A stretch of DNA of 64,000 bases from contig CAYILR010000006.1 of the NCBI GenBank assembly GCA_964364175.1, forward strand, positions 1 to 64,000. Reading direction: 5' to 3'. Shown here in pieces: positions 44,469 to 53,103 of the stretch. The position numbers and the translations under genes are program-made. The notes beneath the pieces were generated by a model. That model saw nothing but the letters and a program-made list of their open reading frames with translations, did no database searches and was not told where the DNA came from. The first letter of the stretch is position 1, and each line of letters begins with the position of its first letter. Source of the stretch: CAYILR01 sp964364175. GTDB taxonomy: Bacteria > Bdellovibrionota > UBA1018.

Positions 44469-45290
44469 ATGTTGTTCATAAATTCCAATTATCGCGAAGT
44501 TTTAAATGCTGAGTATCTCAAGAAGAGAGCTCGTAACTCGTCTTATTCGCTCAGGTCTTTTGCCCGATTGATTCAGTTAGATGCCACTCAGCTTTCGGAT
44601 GTTTTGCGAGGGAAGCGGGGGCTTTCTCGCAAGTCAGCCACCCGGATAGCTCAGGCTTTGGGTTGGAGCCAGCGTGAAACTGAGTGTTTTTGTGATCAGG
44701 TCGAGAGCGAGCATGCACGAAGCCGTGTGATGCGAGAGGCAGCTCAAGGGCGGGTGCAGGCGCAATTGGAGGCAAAGCCAGTCAATTATCTTCAAGAAGA
44801 TCGATTTAAAATTACTGCGGAGTGGTGGCACTTCGCGGCTCTTCAGTGCATGAAACTCAGCAGCTACACCGGTAAGGCAAGCTGGATTGCACAGAGGTTG
44901 GGCCTGCCCGAAGCCACGATCCAGCAAGCATTGCAGCGGTTGGAGCGAGCCGAACTGATTGAAAAAAGAAAAGGATCTTGGTTTCCCAGGGATGTTTATG
45001 TTTTTGCAGGTGATGGAGCGCCATCCGACAACATAAAGAAGTTCCACGAGGATATTCTTCAAAAAGCACAATCGGCTTTGTGGATGCAACCTGTTACTGA
45101 GCGGGATTTTACGTCAACATTTCTTCCTCTTTGCAGCAAGGACGTTGCCGAGGCGAGATCAGAAATTCGAGAGTTCATCCAAAAATTTATAGAAAAATTT
45201 TCGAACACTGAGTCAGCAGATCGGGTGTACTGCTTGGGAACTCAGTTTTTTAATCTCACCCATGAATCAAAGAAAGAGGGATTACAATGA
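44469..45290 (+). CDS. TIGR02147-family regulator
   Basis: The 273-residue protein begins with the family pattern INSNYREVLNAEYLKKRARNSSYSLRSFARLIQLDATQLSDVLRGKRGLSRKSA, a helix-turn-helix. A C-terminal region (about 100-260) has a winged-helix-like stretch (QRLGLPEATIQQALQRLERAEL). TIGR02147 proteins are numerous in Bdellovibrionota and Fibrobacteres and usually sit before an exported protein, as here. The start is shared back to back with the divergent acyltransferase region, so both may use the same short control region. Confidence 0.82.
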   Translation: MLFINSNYREVLNAEYLKKRARNSSYSLRSFARLIQLDATQLSDVLRGKRGLSRKSATRIAQALGWSQRETECFCDQVESEHARSRVMREAAQGRVQAQLEAKPVNYLQEDRFKITAEWWHFAALQCMKLSSYTGKASWIAQRLGLPEATIQQALQRLERAELIEKRKGSWFPRDVYVFAGDGAPSDNIKKFHEDILQKAQSALWMQPVTERDFTSTFLPLCSKDVAEARSEIREFIQKFIEKFSNTESADRVYCLGTQFFNLTHESKKEGLQ

Positions 45291-46120
45291 ATTCAATCAG
45301 CAAATGTTTAATCGGGGTCGGCCTCGTTTTGGGGGCACAAGCGTATGCTCAGCAAGGCGGCTCAACGGTGGGCAACGGAGGGGATACCATTGGAATTGAA
45401 GCGACCTCTGTTGCGAATTCAATTGTGGGAGCTTTGCAGCTAAGTGCCGATTTTAGAAAAATTTTTCCCGAATTAAGTCCAGATGAAACAAAGCGTGCTG
45501 TGAGCGAAACCAAATTTCGTTCCGTGGACGGGAAGCTTTCTGATTCATCGGGTGTTGAAAAAGACGCGGTTAATTTTGCTGCCCCTGAAAAACTGATTTT
45601 GATACAAAAAGACGCTTGGAAAAAACTCGATAGTCTTCAAAAACGACGATTGGTTTTTCACGAAGTATTGTGTCTCATGGGACTTGAGTCTTCCGACCAG
45701 TATCCAATTTCGGCACGTCTTAATCCCGAAGTGATCGAAAATTCAAACTCCAGCCTGCACGGCTACTGCGAATACAAGAAATCGGATCGGGTATGCCAAG
45801 TGGCGGTCTATTTTAACACCATGACCCTGGAAGTGAAAGGGAAGTGGGTTTGTTGGAAAGGCAGTAGATTCGAACAGCTCGATTGGGCAGAGACAGTAGA
45901 TCCTAGTTATGCACGAATTCAACAAGTGCAGTTGACCCAATATGTGAGCACGATTGGGTTAGTTTATGAAAATTCCGATATCCACTTTCAGATCCCAGCC
46001 CCGATGTTTACAGGGATCACCATGCCCAATGTAGCGCATGTTCGCCATAACGAACTGACTCGAGAAGGCTTCAAAGAGTATTGGTTAGAAATGAAGGGGA
46101 AATGCACTGTATTGTATTGA
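45287..46120 (+). CDS. Exported partner protein of the TIGR02147 regulator
   Basis: The 277-residue protein has a signal peptide (SISKCLIGVGLVLGAQAYA). An N-terminal STVGNGGDTIGIEATSVANSIVGAL leads into helices with a conserved-looking RRLVFHEVLCLMGLESSDQYPISARL. The HEVLCLMG part recalls a metal-binding HE pair, but no second His site follows at HExxH spacing. The C-terminal half is beta-rich. Family unknown. ATGA overlap couples it to the regulator. Confidence 0.72.
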   Translation: MNSISKCLIGVGLVLGAQAYAQQGGSTVGNGGDTIGIEATSVANSIVGALQLSADFRKIFPELSPDETKRAVSETKFRSVDGKLSDSSGVEKDAVNFAAPEKLILIQKDAWKKLDSLQKRRLVFHEVLCLMGLESSDQYPISARLNPEVIENSNSSLHGYCEYKKSDRVCQVAVYFNTMTLEVKGKWVCWKGSRFEQLDWAETVDPSYARIQQVQLTQYVSTIGLVYENSDIHFQIPAPMFTGITMPNVAHVRHNELTREGFKEYWLEMKGKCTVLY

Positions 46121-46139
46121 GTTTATGAAAACATAAACT
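46120..46139. terminator. Hairpin between convergent genes
   Basis: AGTTTATG and CATAAACT pair around an AAAA loop exactly at the end of the exported-protein gene and over the end of the Fic gene. No T run follows, so it may be a weak two-way terminator or mRNA end protector. Confidence 0.35.
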
Positions 46140-46671
46140 GAATCAAGGCATTATAGTCTAGTTTTTTGCGAGCGTGATCGAGTGAAGCGACGTAGGTTTT
46201 CCTTCTCAGCTGGGGGTCGGCAGCCAATGTCGAGCCCCAGCTGGGAATCGCGAAGGTGTTTTGCTTGCAAAAATATTCCACTAGAATTCTCCCAAATCGG
46301 CCGTTGCCATTTGCGAAGGGGTGAATCGTTTCTATTTTTTCGTGAAAACGTGCGGCGATCTCTGGGGTGGGGAAGGTTGTGTTTTCGATCCAATACTCGA
46401 GGTCTTTTTCGAGTTGCTTAAAGGCTGGCCAAATCTCGTGCGGAGCAAGAAAATCTGTGTTGTTCAATTCATGCGTTCGTACTTTGCCAGCCCAATCCCA
46501 GACATCGGAAAAAAGCTTTTTGTGAAGCTTGAGCCAAAATTCATAGCGGATGCTGTCTCCCTTGTGATTGCTGAGCCAGACGAGTCCTTCCGCGATGTTT
46601 TGCTCCTCATATTCATCTAATTCACCTATTGTTTGAATGTGCTTGGGTTTAAGGCCTTTGAAATGATTCAC
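46123..46671 (-). CDS. Fic-domain protein, mobile mystery protein B type
   Basis: The 182-residue protein contains the Fic core HPFANGNGRFGR (His117-Arg128), so it should transfer AMP or a related group to a target protein. It also has FSDVWDWAGKVRTHELNN, the segment before the core common to this family. It pairs with an Xre gene directly upstream (four-base overlap), which matches the mobile mystery A/B pair (TIGR02612/TIGR02613), a widely transferred unit of toxin-antitoxin type. No inhibitory (S/T)xxxE(G/N) motif is evident in it. Confidence 0.85.
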   Translation of the reverse strand: MNHFKGLKPKHIQTIGELDEYEEQNIAEGLVWLSNHKGDSIRYEFWLKLHKKLFSDVWDWAGKVRTHELNNTDFLAPHEIWPAFKQLEKDLEYWIENTTFPTPEIAARFHEKIETIHPFANGNGRFGRILVEYFCKQNTFAIPSWGSTLAADPQLRRKTYVASLDHARKKLDYNALIQFMFS

Positions 46672-47114
46672 CAGACATCACCTTTTTCAATCAGTCGGTT
46701 TGCAAGACGTTCGATGCGAGACTCCATGCTTTGTTTGACTTGTTGATCTTCAAGGCTCATGTGAGTATCCGCGGTTGCCAAAAGCAGTTTTGCTTTTTTG
46801 AGTGCTGCCTTCTTGAGAATCAATTCGAGGTCGTCTTGAGGAACGAAAGCGTAAACGAATTCACATTCCATGGCTTCTGCAATTTTTTTCAGACTTTTGA
46901 GAGTAATCTTTCCAGCAGCTTCGCCTCGTTCAATTTGAGCAATTGTGCCAATGGAGAGGTGAGCGTGTTTTGCTAATTTGCTCAGGGTCATGCCTAAAGC
47001 CTGCCTCATGTATCGAACCCAACCTGAGCGAATTTGGGTATCTGGGGATGCGTCCCTCAGTTTTTTCAAACGGCGATTGATTTGATTAAACGCTAGAGGG
47101 TCTAAAGGCTTCAT
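46668..47114 (-). CDS. Xre-family regulator, mobile mystery protein A type
   Basis: The 148-residue protein has a helix-turn-helix (about 28-85, RQALGMTLSKLAKHAHLSIGTIAQIERGEAAGKITLKSLKKIAEAM) flanked by FVYAFVPQDDLELILKKAALKKA, a typical end for the type. It probably represses its own operon and neutralises the Fic partner. The AT-rich DNA upstream holds its promoter. The 5' end is clear from the reading frame, ATG 47114. Confidence 0.85.
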   Translation of the reverse strand: MKPLDPLAFNQINRRLKKLRDASPDTQIRSGWVRYMRQALGMTLSKLAKHAHLSIGTIAQIERGEAAGKITLKSLKKIAEAMECEFVYAFVPQDDLELILKKAALKKAKLLLATADTHMSLEDQQVKQSMESRIERLANRLIEKGDVW

Positions 47115-47385
47115 CTAAAAAATTATGTATTAAATGATAAATTTAGTCAATATTTTTATGTATATAATGGTATTAATTAATGATAAAAATATGTAATTTT
47201 ATATATTTTTCTTATTCTGATTTTTGGCTCTGAATGAGTCGAAAATGAGTATTTTTTGGAACTTCCTTCACTTCCAACGCTGGAAGTTGAAATACTTATT
47301 AAAATCATATACTTATAAATGTTAATTCTGATAACAATTGATTGCTTTATAGTGTATTAAAATGATAAACTGAGATCATCTATGA
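47115..47385. other. AT-rich region upstream of the mobile mystery pair
   Basis: This 271-base stretch is very AT-rich and has no credible gene. A small inverted repeat (CTTCCAACGCTGGAAG, around 47273) is visible. It should hold the promoter of the Xre/Fic pair. Confidence 0.6.
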
Positions 47386-47589
47386 GGTACGTGTCGCCCC
47401 GCGATCGATGATAATGCGCCGGAGCCTTCAGCAGAAGCTGCTGGTGCAGCAGGCGGAGATCTCACAGGAACTTATCCCAATCCCACGATTAAAGATGGAG
47501 CAGTGACCCCAGCCAAATTATCGCAGGCCTACCTCCCTCTTGCGGGTGGAACGATGAGTGGGGCTTTGGTTTTGGCAGGTGCTCACTAA
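47386..47589 (+). pseudogene. Remnant of a tail-fibre-like or collagen-like repeat protein
   Basis: A 67-codon frame closed by TGA upstream and TAA at the end reads ...GGDLTGTYPNPTIKDGAV...QAYLPLAGGTMSGAL. The DLTGTYPNPTI and LPLAGGTMSG stretches are typical of phage tail-fibre and exported stalk-like proteins. There is no start codon at the left end and only the last part remains, so this is a 5' truncated fragment. It ends two bases from the glyA end. Confidence 0.65.
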
Positions 47590-47591
47590 AA

Positions 47592-48842
47592 TTAGCGATA
47601 AACAGGAAACCTTTTGCACATCTCGCGAACTTGGCCGTGAATTCGCTCGAGTTTTCCAGCATCACCTTTACTCTGCACAGCATCGCGAATCCAAGTAGCC
47701 AGGATTTTCATCTCACCCTCTTTGAGTCCGCGTGTGGTGATGGCTGGAGTCCCCACGCGAATTCCGCTGGTGACAAAGGGGCTGCGTTTTTCGTTGGGCA
47801 CGGTGTTTTTGTTCACAGTGATTCCAGCTTGGTTCAGCCAGGTCTCGGCGTCTTTGCCGGTGGTTTCTTTGTCGCCGAAGTCCGTCAGGTCGATCAGCAT
47901 CAAATGATTATCGGTTCCGTCGGTGACGAGGCCAAAACCGAGTGCCATCAATTCAGCTGCTAGAACACGTGCGTTGGTGACGACTTGTTTTTGATAGGTT
48001 TTGAATTCGGGTTTGAGAGCTTCTCCGAACGCAACTGCCTTGGCTGCAATCACGTGCATCAGTGGACCGCCTTGAATGCCCGGGAAAATAATCGAGTTCA
48101 CTGCTTTGATTTTATCCGCTGCGGATAGAATAATTCCGCCTCGGGGGCCGCGCAAAGTTTTGTGGGTCGTGGAAGTTGTGTACGTTGCATGGGGAATGGG
48201 GCTCGGGTGCAATCCTGCTGCGACCAATCCCGCGATGTGAGCCATGTCGACAAAAAATGCAGCTCCGCAATCCTTCGCGATCGAACTCATGGCTTCGAAG
48301 TCGATGATGCGGGGATAGGCGCTGGCTCCTGCGACGAGAACTTTGGGGCGTTCTTTCATCGCGGTTTCGCGGACGAGGTTGTAGTCGAGTCGGTGAGTTT
48401 CGGGATGTAGACCGTAGCTCAGGGCTTTGTAGATTTTTCCGGAGAAGTTCGCGGGGCTTCCGTGAGTCAGGTGTCCGCCGTGAGACAAGCTCATTCCCAA
48501 AATCGTGTCACCGGGTTGGAGGAGTGCCATGTACACAGCCATGTTGGCTTGTGATCCCGAGTGGGGTTGTACGTTGGCGGCTTCGGCTCCAAAAATCTGG
48601 CACAATCGATCAATTGCCAGCTTCTCGACTTCGTCCACGACTTCGCATCCGCCGTAGTAGCGTTTGCCGGGATATCCCTCGGCGTATTTGTTGGTGAGGA
48701 TTGAACCTTGTGCTTCGAGCACTGCCTCGCTCACAGCGTTTTCAGAAGCAATCAGTTCGAGACCTTCTTCTTCTCGACGATGTTCTTTTTGAATCAGGTC
48801 GGCAATGGCTGGATCGGTTTCTTGGAGAGAGTTGACTTTCAT
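47592..48842 (-). CDS. glyA: Serine hydroxymethyltransferase
   Basis: This is a 416-residue PLP enzyme that makes glycine and 5,10-methylene-tetrahydrofolate from serine. The PLP lysine lies in TTSTTHKTLRGPRGG; GLELIASENAVS and YAEGYPGKRYYGG are the usual substrate-loop motifs. The full length agrees with the family. The start may be 48842 or 48848 (two in-frame ATGs). It follows rpiB and fabF on the minus strand. Confidence 0.97.
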   Translation of the reverse strand: MKVNSLQETDPAIADLIQKEHRREEEGLELIASENAVSEAVLEAQGSILTNKYAEGYPGKRYYGGCEVVDEVEKLAIDRLCQIFGAEAANVQPHSGSQANMAVYMALLQPGDTILGMSLSHGGHLTHGSPANFSGKIYKALSYGLHPETHRLDYNLVRETAMKERPKVLVAGASAYPRIIDFEAMSSIAKDCGAAFFVDMAHIAGLVAAGLHPSPIPHATYTTSTTHKTLRGPRGGIILSAADKIKAVNSIIFPGIQGGPLMHVIAAKAVAFGEALKPEFKTYQKQVVTNARVLAAELMALGFGLVTDGTDNHLMLIDLTDFGDKETTGKDAETWLNQAGITVNKNTVPNEKRSPFVTSGIRVGTPAITTRGLKEGEMKILATWIRDAVQSKGDAGKLERIHGQVREMCKRFPVYR

Positions 48843-48852
48843 ATGCATAAGT

Positions 48853-49296
48853 TTAAGCCTCTAGTTTTGAAATTTTCTGAATCCGCTGCTGGTGTCTACC
48901 GTCACTGCTGGTCGGGGTAGCCAACCAAACTGAAATAATTTCTGCTGCGTACTCGGGTGCGAGAAATCGTGATCCCAAGCACAAAACATTGGCGTCGTTG
49001 TGTTCACGCGAAAGTCTGGCAGCTGTGGTGTTGTCCACCAGAGCTGCACGGATGCCGTTGATTTTATTGGCAGCAATGCTCATTCCAATGCCGCTTCCGC
49101 AAATTAAAATTCCAGGAGTTGAATTTTTTGCGACCTGCCGACTTAATTTTTCTGCAAAATCAGGATAATCAACTCGATCCGCTTTTTTGGGACCCAGATC
49201 TTCCCAGTTCACGTGGGGCAGGAGTTTTTGAACGGCTGTCTTGAGTTCAAGTCCTGCATGATCTGCAGCGATGAGGATTTTTTGAGCTTTGGTCAT
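48853..49296 (-). CDS. rpiB: Ribose-5-phosphate isomerase B
   Basis: ATG 49296 (after AGAGAA) gives 147 residues with IAADHAGLELK at the start and LICGSGIGMSIAANKINGIRAAL, the catalytic Cys loop of RpiB. It interconverts ribose and ribulose 5-phosphate. An in-frame start at 49332 lies inside fabF and was rejected. Sits 12 bases after fabF, before glyA. Confidence 0.95.
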   Translation of the reverse strand: MTKAQKILIAADHAGLELKTAVQKLLPHVNWEDLGPKKADRVDYPDFAEKLSRQVAKNSTPGILICGSGIGMSIAANKINGIRAALVDNTTAARLSREHNDANVLCLGSRFLAPEYAAEIISVWLATPTSSDGRHQQRIQKISKLEA

Positions 49297-49307
49297 ATTT
49301 TCTCTGC

Positions 49308-50612
49308 CTATATTTTTCCCAGCGCGAGACATCCATTGGTGCCGCCGAAGCCAAAGCTGTTGGTGATGGCATACTGAATTTTTTTCTCAACCGTGTGATC
49401 GAGAGTGAAGTCGAGTCCCAGCTCCTTGCAGGCCGGATCCATGTTTTGCACATTGATCGTCGGCGGAATGCGTCCGTCTCGAATTGCCAATGCGCAGAAC
49501 ATCGCCTCGATCGCTCCTGCAGCCCCGAGCAAGTGCCCGGTCATGGATTTGGTGGAACTGACGTGTAGGTGCTTTTTGTTGTTTGGAAAAAACTTTGCAA
49601 CCGCACGAGCCTCTTCGGGATCGCCTGCAGGAGTAGATGTCCCGTGCGTGTTGACGTAACCGACTTGTTCCGGGTTGATCTGCGCATCCCGAAGAGCAAG
49701 TGACATCGCTCGTCGTGCGCCTTCTCCATCCGGAGAGGGGGTTGTGATGTGATGGGCGTCGCTCGAGGCGCCGTATCCGATCAGCTCAGCATAAATTTTT
49801 GCGCCCCGTTTTTTCGCGTGTTCGTATTCTTCCAGAACCATCACGGCAGAGCCTTCGCTCATGACGAATCCATCTCGGTCCACATCATAGGGACGTGAAG
49901 CTGTTTGCGGAGAATCATTTCGGGTGGAGAGTGCGCGCATGGCTGCAAATCCGCCGATCCCCAGTTTGCAAATCGTCGCTTCTGTTCCTCCGCTCAGAAC
50001 AACATCAGCATCTCCTCGTTGAATCCAACGGGCCGACTCACCCAAACTATGTGCACTAGTTGCGCACGCTGTGACTACGCATTGGTTGGTGCCCTGACAG
50101 TTCAGCAAAATACTGAGCTGCCCCGCTGCCATGTTGGGAATCGATTGTGGGATAAAAAAAGGTGTGATCCGGCGATATCCTTTAGCCAGGTAAGCGTTAT
50201 GAACGTCTTCGATTTCTGGCAGCCCGCCCATTCCTGTTCCGATGCTGACGGCAATTCGATCGGGTGAAATGTGGGCGCGGTAGGAATCCAGCCCAGAATC
50301 TGCATAAGCTTCTAGGCCAGCAGAGAGAGCCAGGTGGGTGAATCGACCAAAGCGCCGGGCATCCTTGGTACTAGCGGCCTGAGTGACACTATTTCCAATG
50401 CTGGGATGATAGGGTCCAACTGCACGAGTGACATCAAACCCTTTGATTTCACCCGCGATTTGAACTGGGCAGTCGGTCGCATCAAAGTGGCTGATTCGCC
50501 CAATCCCGGATCGACCTTCGAGGATGTTTTTCCAGGTTTCTGGAGCAGAAAGCCCCAGCGGAGTGACTGCTCCTAACCCCGTGATAACGACACGTCGATT
50601 GCTAGAGGCCAA
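49308..50612 (-). CDS. fabF: 3-oxoacyl-[acyl-carrier-protein] synthase II
   Basis: The 434-residue condensing enzyme carries the catalytic Cys in VTACATSAHSLGES, and the two His residues in NTHGTSTPAGDPEE and KSMTGHLLGAAGA. VVITGLGAVTPLG opens the protein. It extends acyl-ACP chains in fatty-acid synthesis. Start ATG 50612. It lies 23 bases after acpP in the standard fabG-acpP-fabF order. Confidence 0.97.
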   Translation of the reverse strand: MASSNRRVVITGLGAVTPLGLSAPETWKNILEGRSGIGRISHFDATDCPVQIAGEIKGFDVTRAVGPYHPSIGNSVTQAASTKDARRFGRFTHLALSAGLEAYADSGLDSYRAHISPDRIAVSIGTGMGGLPEIEDVHNAYLAKGYRRITPFFIPQSIPNMAAGQLSILLNCQGTNQCVVTACATSAHSLGESARWIQRGDADVVLSGGTEATICKLGIGGFAAMRALSTRNDSPQTASRPYDVDRDGFVMSEGSAVMVLEEYEHAKKRGAKIYAELIGYGASSDAHHITTPSPDGEGARRAMSLALRDAQINPEQVGYVNTHGTSTPAGDPEEARAVAKFFPNNKKHLHVSSTKSMTGHLLGAAGAIEAMFCALAIRDGRIPPTINVQNMDPACKELGLDFTLDHTVEKKIQYAITNSFGFGGTNGCLALGKI

Positions 50613-50635
50613 GCCAGGCCCCCCTTTTCAGAAAA

Positions 50636-50878
50636 TTAGTGAGTGGATTTGGAAGTGATGTACTTGATGACATCGCCGACAGTTTTCATTTTCTCAGCGT
50701 CTTCGTCGGGGATATCGAGGTCAAACTCTTCTTCCATGGTCATGACGAGTTCAACAATGTCCAGGCTATCTGCGCCCAAATCATCGATGAATGAAGCCGT
50801 CAAAGCGACTTTTTCTGGCTCGACAGCGAGCTGATCACAAATGATGTTTCTGACTCTTTCTTCTACTGATGCGGACAT
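50636..50878 (-). CDS. acpP: Acyl carrier protein
   Basis: ATG 50878, after AAGGAA, gives 80 residues with the phosphopantetheine-binding Ser38 in DLGADSLDIVELVMTMEEEF. It is acidic and helical, as expected. A longer in-frame start at 50935 lies inside fabG and was rejected. Confidence 0.97.
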   Translation of the reverse strand: MSASVEERVRNIICDQLAVEPEKVALTASFIDDLGADSLDIVELVMTMEEEFDLDIPDEDAEKMKTVGDVIKYITSKSTH

Positions 50879-50906
50879 TCTGATTCTGTTTCCTTCCTTA
50901 AACGGC

Positions 50907-51638
50907 TCACATGTATAAGCCGCCGTTGATGCCAATGACCTGACCCGTGATGTACCGACTTTGCGGCGAGGCTAAAAAAGCAACCAAGCCAGCGACATCC
51001 TCTGTACTACCCAAAGTACCTAGCGGGATGTTGCGCAGAATGGCTTCTTTTTGAGTCTCAGTCAAGGACCCAGTCATCTCAGTTGAAATATATCCAGGTG
51101 CCACCACATTGCAACGGATAGATCGACTTCCCAATTCTTTTGCGACACTTTTTGTGAACCCGATGAGTCCCGCTTTGGCGGCTGCGTAGGCAGCTTGTCC
51201 AGGATTGCCCATTTCGCCGACTACGGAAGAAATTTGAATGATACTTCCCTCGCGCGCTTTCATCATGGATTTGGTCACCGCACGGGTGCAATAGATGGCG
51301 CCTTTGAGGTCGATATCCAGGGTTTTGTCGATGTCTTCGTTCTTGAGTCTGAGAAGCAGTGCGTCGATTGTGACTCCGGCGTTGTTGACGAGGACGGCGA
51401 TGCTTCCTTTTTCTGCAAGAGCGGCGATTTTTTCGTCCACCTGAGCTGAGTCTGCAACGTTAAAGCCACAGATTTCACCCGACCCCCCTTGGGAGGTGAT
51501 TCGTCCTAGGACTTCACGAGCTTTCGCCTCGTTCGACGAGTAGTTGATCACGACATAGAACTCATCTTTTGCGAGCCGTTCACAAATGGCAGCGCCGATT
51601 CCGCGAGATCCGCCGGTGACGATTGCTATTTTTTTCAT
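50907..51638 (-). CDS. fabG: 3-oxoacyl-[acyl-carrier-protein] reductase
   Basis: This is a 243-residue short-chain dehydrogenase. NADP(H) binds at TGGSRGIGAAIC, the catalytic Ser lies in ISSVVGEMGNPGQ and the Tyr/Lys pair in AYAAAKAGLIG. VNNAGVT is the usual structural motif. It reduces the beta-keto group in fatty-acid elongation. Upstream, where fabD should be, lies a block of unrelated genes of about 3.4 kb. Confidence 0.97.
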   Translation of the reverse strand: MKKIAIVTGGSRGIGAAICERLAKDEFYVVINYSSNEAKAREVLGRITSQGGSGEICGFNVADSAQVDEKIAALAEKGSIAVLVNNAGVTIDALLLRLKNEDIDKTLDIDLKGAIYCTRAVTKSMMKAREGSIIQISSVVGEMGNPGQAAYAAAKAGLIGFTKSVAKELGSRSIRCNVVAPGYISTEMTGSLTETQKEAILRNIPLGTLGSTEDVAGLVAFLASPQSRYITGQVIGINGGLYM

Positions 51639-51669
51639 TCTGTCGTTCTAGGGCGGGCGAGGAGGAATT

Positions 51670-52056
51670 TCAAGAGGAGAACAGTGGAGTTCGGTCGAAA
51701 TAAACCTGATTGCGGTAGATGAGTCGACCCCGCAACTGAACAGCGCATACCCCGTTGCATACGACCAGTTTGCTGCCAACCGGAATTTCTGCACGCCAGT
51801 GATTGAGGAAGCCATCGAGAAGGGGTGTTGAGGCGGTGTGAGTCCAAATCCAGTTGGGATTTTTTGCGAGGAGTTTTCTGAAATAAGCCAACAGGGCTTC
51901 CTTCCCTTTTACGCCATCCGGGATCGCAGGGTCGGAGTAGAAAGCATCGTCGGTGTAGTAAGCTGCGAGTTTTTCAGGCTGATTTCCGGTCCAAGTGGGA
52001 AGCCACTCGTCGGTAAATTTTCGGGCTTTTTCGGCGTCAAATCCTTCAAAGTTCAT
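51670..52056 (-). CDS. SnoaL/NTF2-like small protein
   Basis: ATG 52056, after GGAG, gives 128 residues with the cone-like fold pattern of SnoaL/NTF2 proteins: FTDEWLPTWTGNQPEKLAAYYTDDAFYSDPAIPDGVKGKEAL, then strands WTHTAST..HWRAEIPVG..LVVCNGVCAVQLRGRLIYRNQVYFD. Such domains bind small molecules or act as isomerases. No specific substrate can be given. The next minus-strand gene is fabG, 31 bases on. Confidence 0.75.
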   Translation of the reverse strand: MNFEGFDAEKARKFTDEWLPTWTGNQPEKLAAYYTDDAFYSDPAIPDGVKGKEALLAYFRKLLAKNPNWIWTHTASTPLLDGFLNHWRAEIPVGSKLVVCNGVCAVQLRGRLIYRNQVYFDRTPLFSS

Positions 52057-52058
52057 AG

Positions 52059-52904
52059 TCAATTCTCCTGGATGAATGGAAAAAACGAATTCCATCGATG
52101 CGACCAGGTCGATGAAAGTGCTTGGATTTGATTTGAAACTTGAACAACGCAAGCAGTGTTTCCTCCGCAGTTTTGCATATCCACCGCGTGCTCAAACGAT
52201 TGCGCTCGTGCGTAGTAGATCCAAGGCAAAAAAGTATCGCGGATGAATTCGTTCACGCTCTTGAAATCTGGAAGTCCCTCAATCTGATTGAGAATCTGAA
52301 TCATGGGAACAAGAATACTTCGGAACAAATCGTTCATTTTAAAGTAATCCGCTCTCATTTTTTCGAGGGGTTCGCCGTTGGCTGCCCAGAAAACGCCATA
52401 GGGCAAATCGTGGAGAATATGCGCAGTCATGCTGAGCAGGAGATTTTGGGTGGGGGGGAGAAAGCTTTGTTTCTTGCTGGCTTCGAATACCATCTGCCAG
52501 CTTTCGGGTGCCCAGTGAGGTGTGCTGCGCGTTTGATTGCAGTCTGTGAGAATGGCCCATCGATACATTTGATAAAATTTAAGAGAAGTTTGTTCGATGA
52601 AAAGTGGATACTCGAATTTTCCTTGTGCGATCCAATCCTGGATCGTTGCGGTGACTAGGCTGTAAACTGAGGCGAATGCTTCTTTGGGGTCGTGGGCTGA
52701 GCGGTAATATCCCTTCAGGGCATCCATTCTGGCTTGAGCTTCGGGTAGAGTTTTGGGCTGTGTGGATTGGAGAAGTTCTTGGACGATGAGTGAGTCAATG
52801 GAAGGCTGTGAGTTTGAGCAAGCCGTGGGTTGAGTCAGCGAGGCATTCGCCATCGTCGCTGAAGCTAAGAATAAAACCGTTAAAGCTAGCGACCGAATAC
52901 CCAT
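52059..52904 (-). CDS. Exported DUF5995-like protein
   Basis: The 281-residue protein has a signal peptide (GIRSLALTVLFLASATMANA). It shows the pattern of DUF5995 proteins: an N-terminal helical part (DALKGYYRSAHDPKEAFASVYSLVTATI) and a central LLLSMTAHILHDLPYGVFWA with a conserved His. The frame could begin at a TTG (52916), but the ATG at 52904 gives a cleaner signal peptide. The stop is two bases from the next gene's start, so they may be an operon. Function unknown. Confidence 0.65.
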   Translation of the reverse strand: MGIRSLALTVLFLASATMANASLTQPTACSNSQPSIDSLIVQELLQSTQPKTLPEAQARMDALKGYYRSAHDPKEAFASVYSLVTATIQDWIAQGKFEYPLFIEQTSLKFYQMYRWAILTDCNQTRSTPHWAPESWQMVFEASKKQSFLPPTQNLLLSMTAHILHDLPYGVFWAANGEPLEKMRADYFKMNDLFRSILVPMIQILNQIEGLPDFKSVNEFIRDTFLPWIYYARAQSFEHAVDMQNCGGNTACVVQVSNQIQALSSTWSHRWNSFFPFIQEN

Positions 52905-52958
52905 TTTCCACCCCAAGGAGTGTGTACAAAGGACTTTGGCCTAATGCAACACTCAATC

Positions 52959-53003
52959 TGTGACCCCTGATTTGGCAGTATTCCTGCTAAATCGGGGGTC
53001 ACA
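52959..53003. repeat. 45-bp palindrome, first of a tandem pair
   Basis: Arms are TGTGACCCCTGATTTGGCAG and its reverse complement with two mismatches, separated by TATTC. It is 45 bases long and lies 7 bases from a second copy of the same length. Confidence 0.8.
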
Positions 53004-53010
53004 GACAAGC

Positions 53011-53055
53011 TGTGGATGGCGATTTGGCAATCGGGCTGCCAAATCAGGCCTCACA
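53011..53055. repeat. 45-bp palindrome, second of a tandem pair
   Basis: Arms run from TGTGGATGGCGATTTGGCA to TGCCAAATCAGGCCTCACA around ATCGGGC. It shares the GATTTGGCA core and the TGTG/CACA ends with the first copy, so the two make a REP-like tandem pair. Confidence 0.8.
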
Positions 53056-53075
53056 GATTTGGCTAGTGTTGAAAA

Positions 53076-53097
53076 ATCCATTCAGACGTCTGAGTAT
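53076..53097. repeat. CAGACGTCTG palindrome, copy 1
   Basis: ATCCATTCAGACGTCTGA lies just after the tandem palindromes. The same core returns at 53921 (one change) and at 55010-55039. Confidence 0.6.
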
Positions 53098-53103
53098 CGA
53101 GAG

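Noticed and set aside
44444..44488. Longer start of the acyltransferase
   Set aside because: It would overlap the start of the divergent TIGR02147 gene and leave no promoter space; ATG 44443 is preferred, though unproven.
52960..53103. Longer frame across the tandem palindromes into the deacetylase fragment
   Set aside because: The first part reads through palindromic repeats; the signal peptide begins at ATG 53104.
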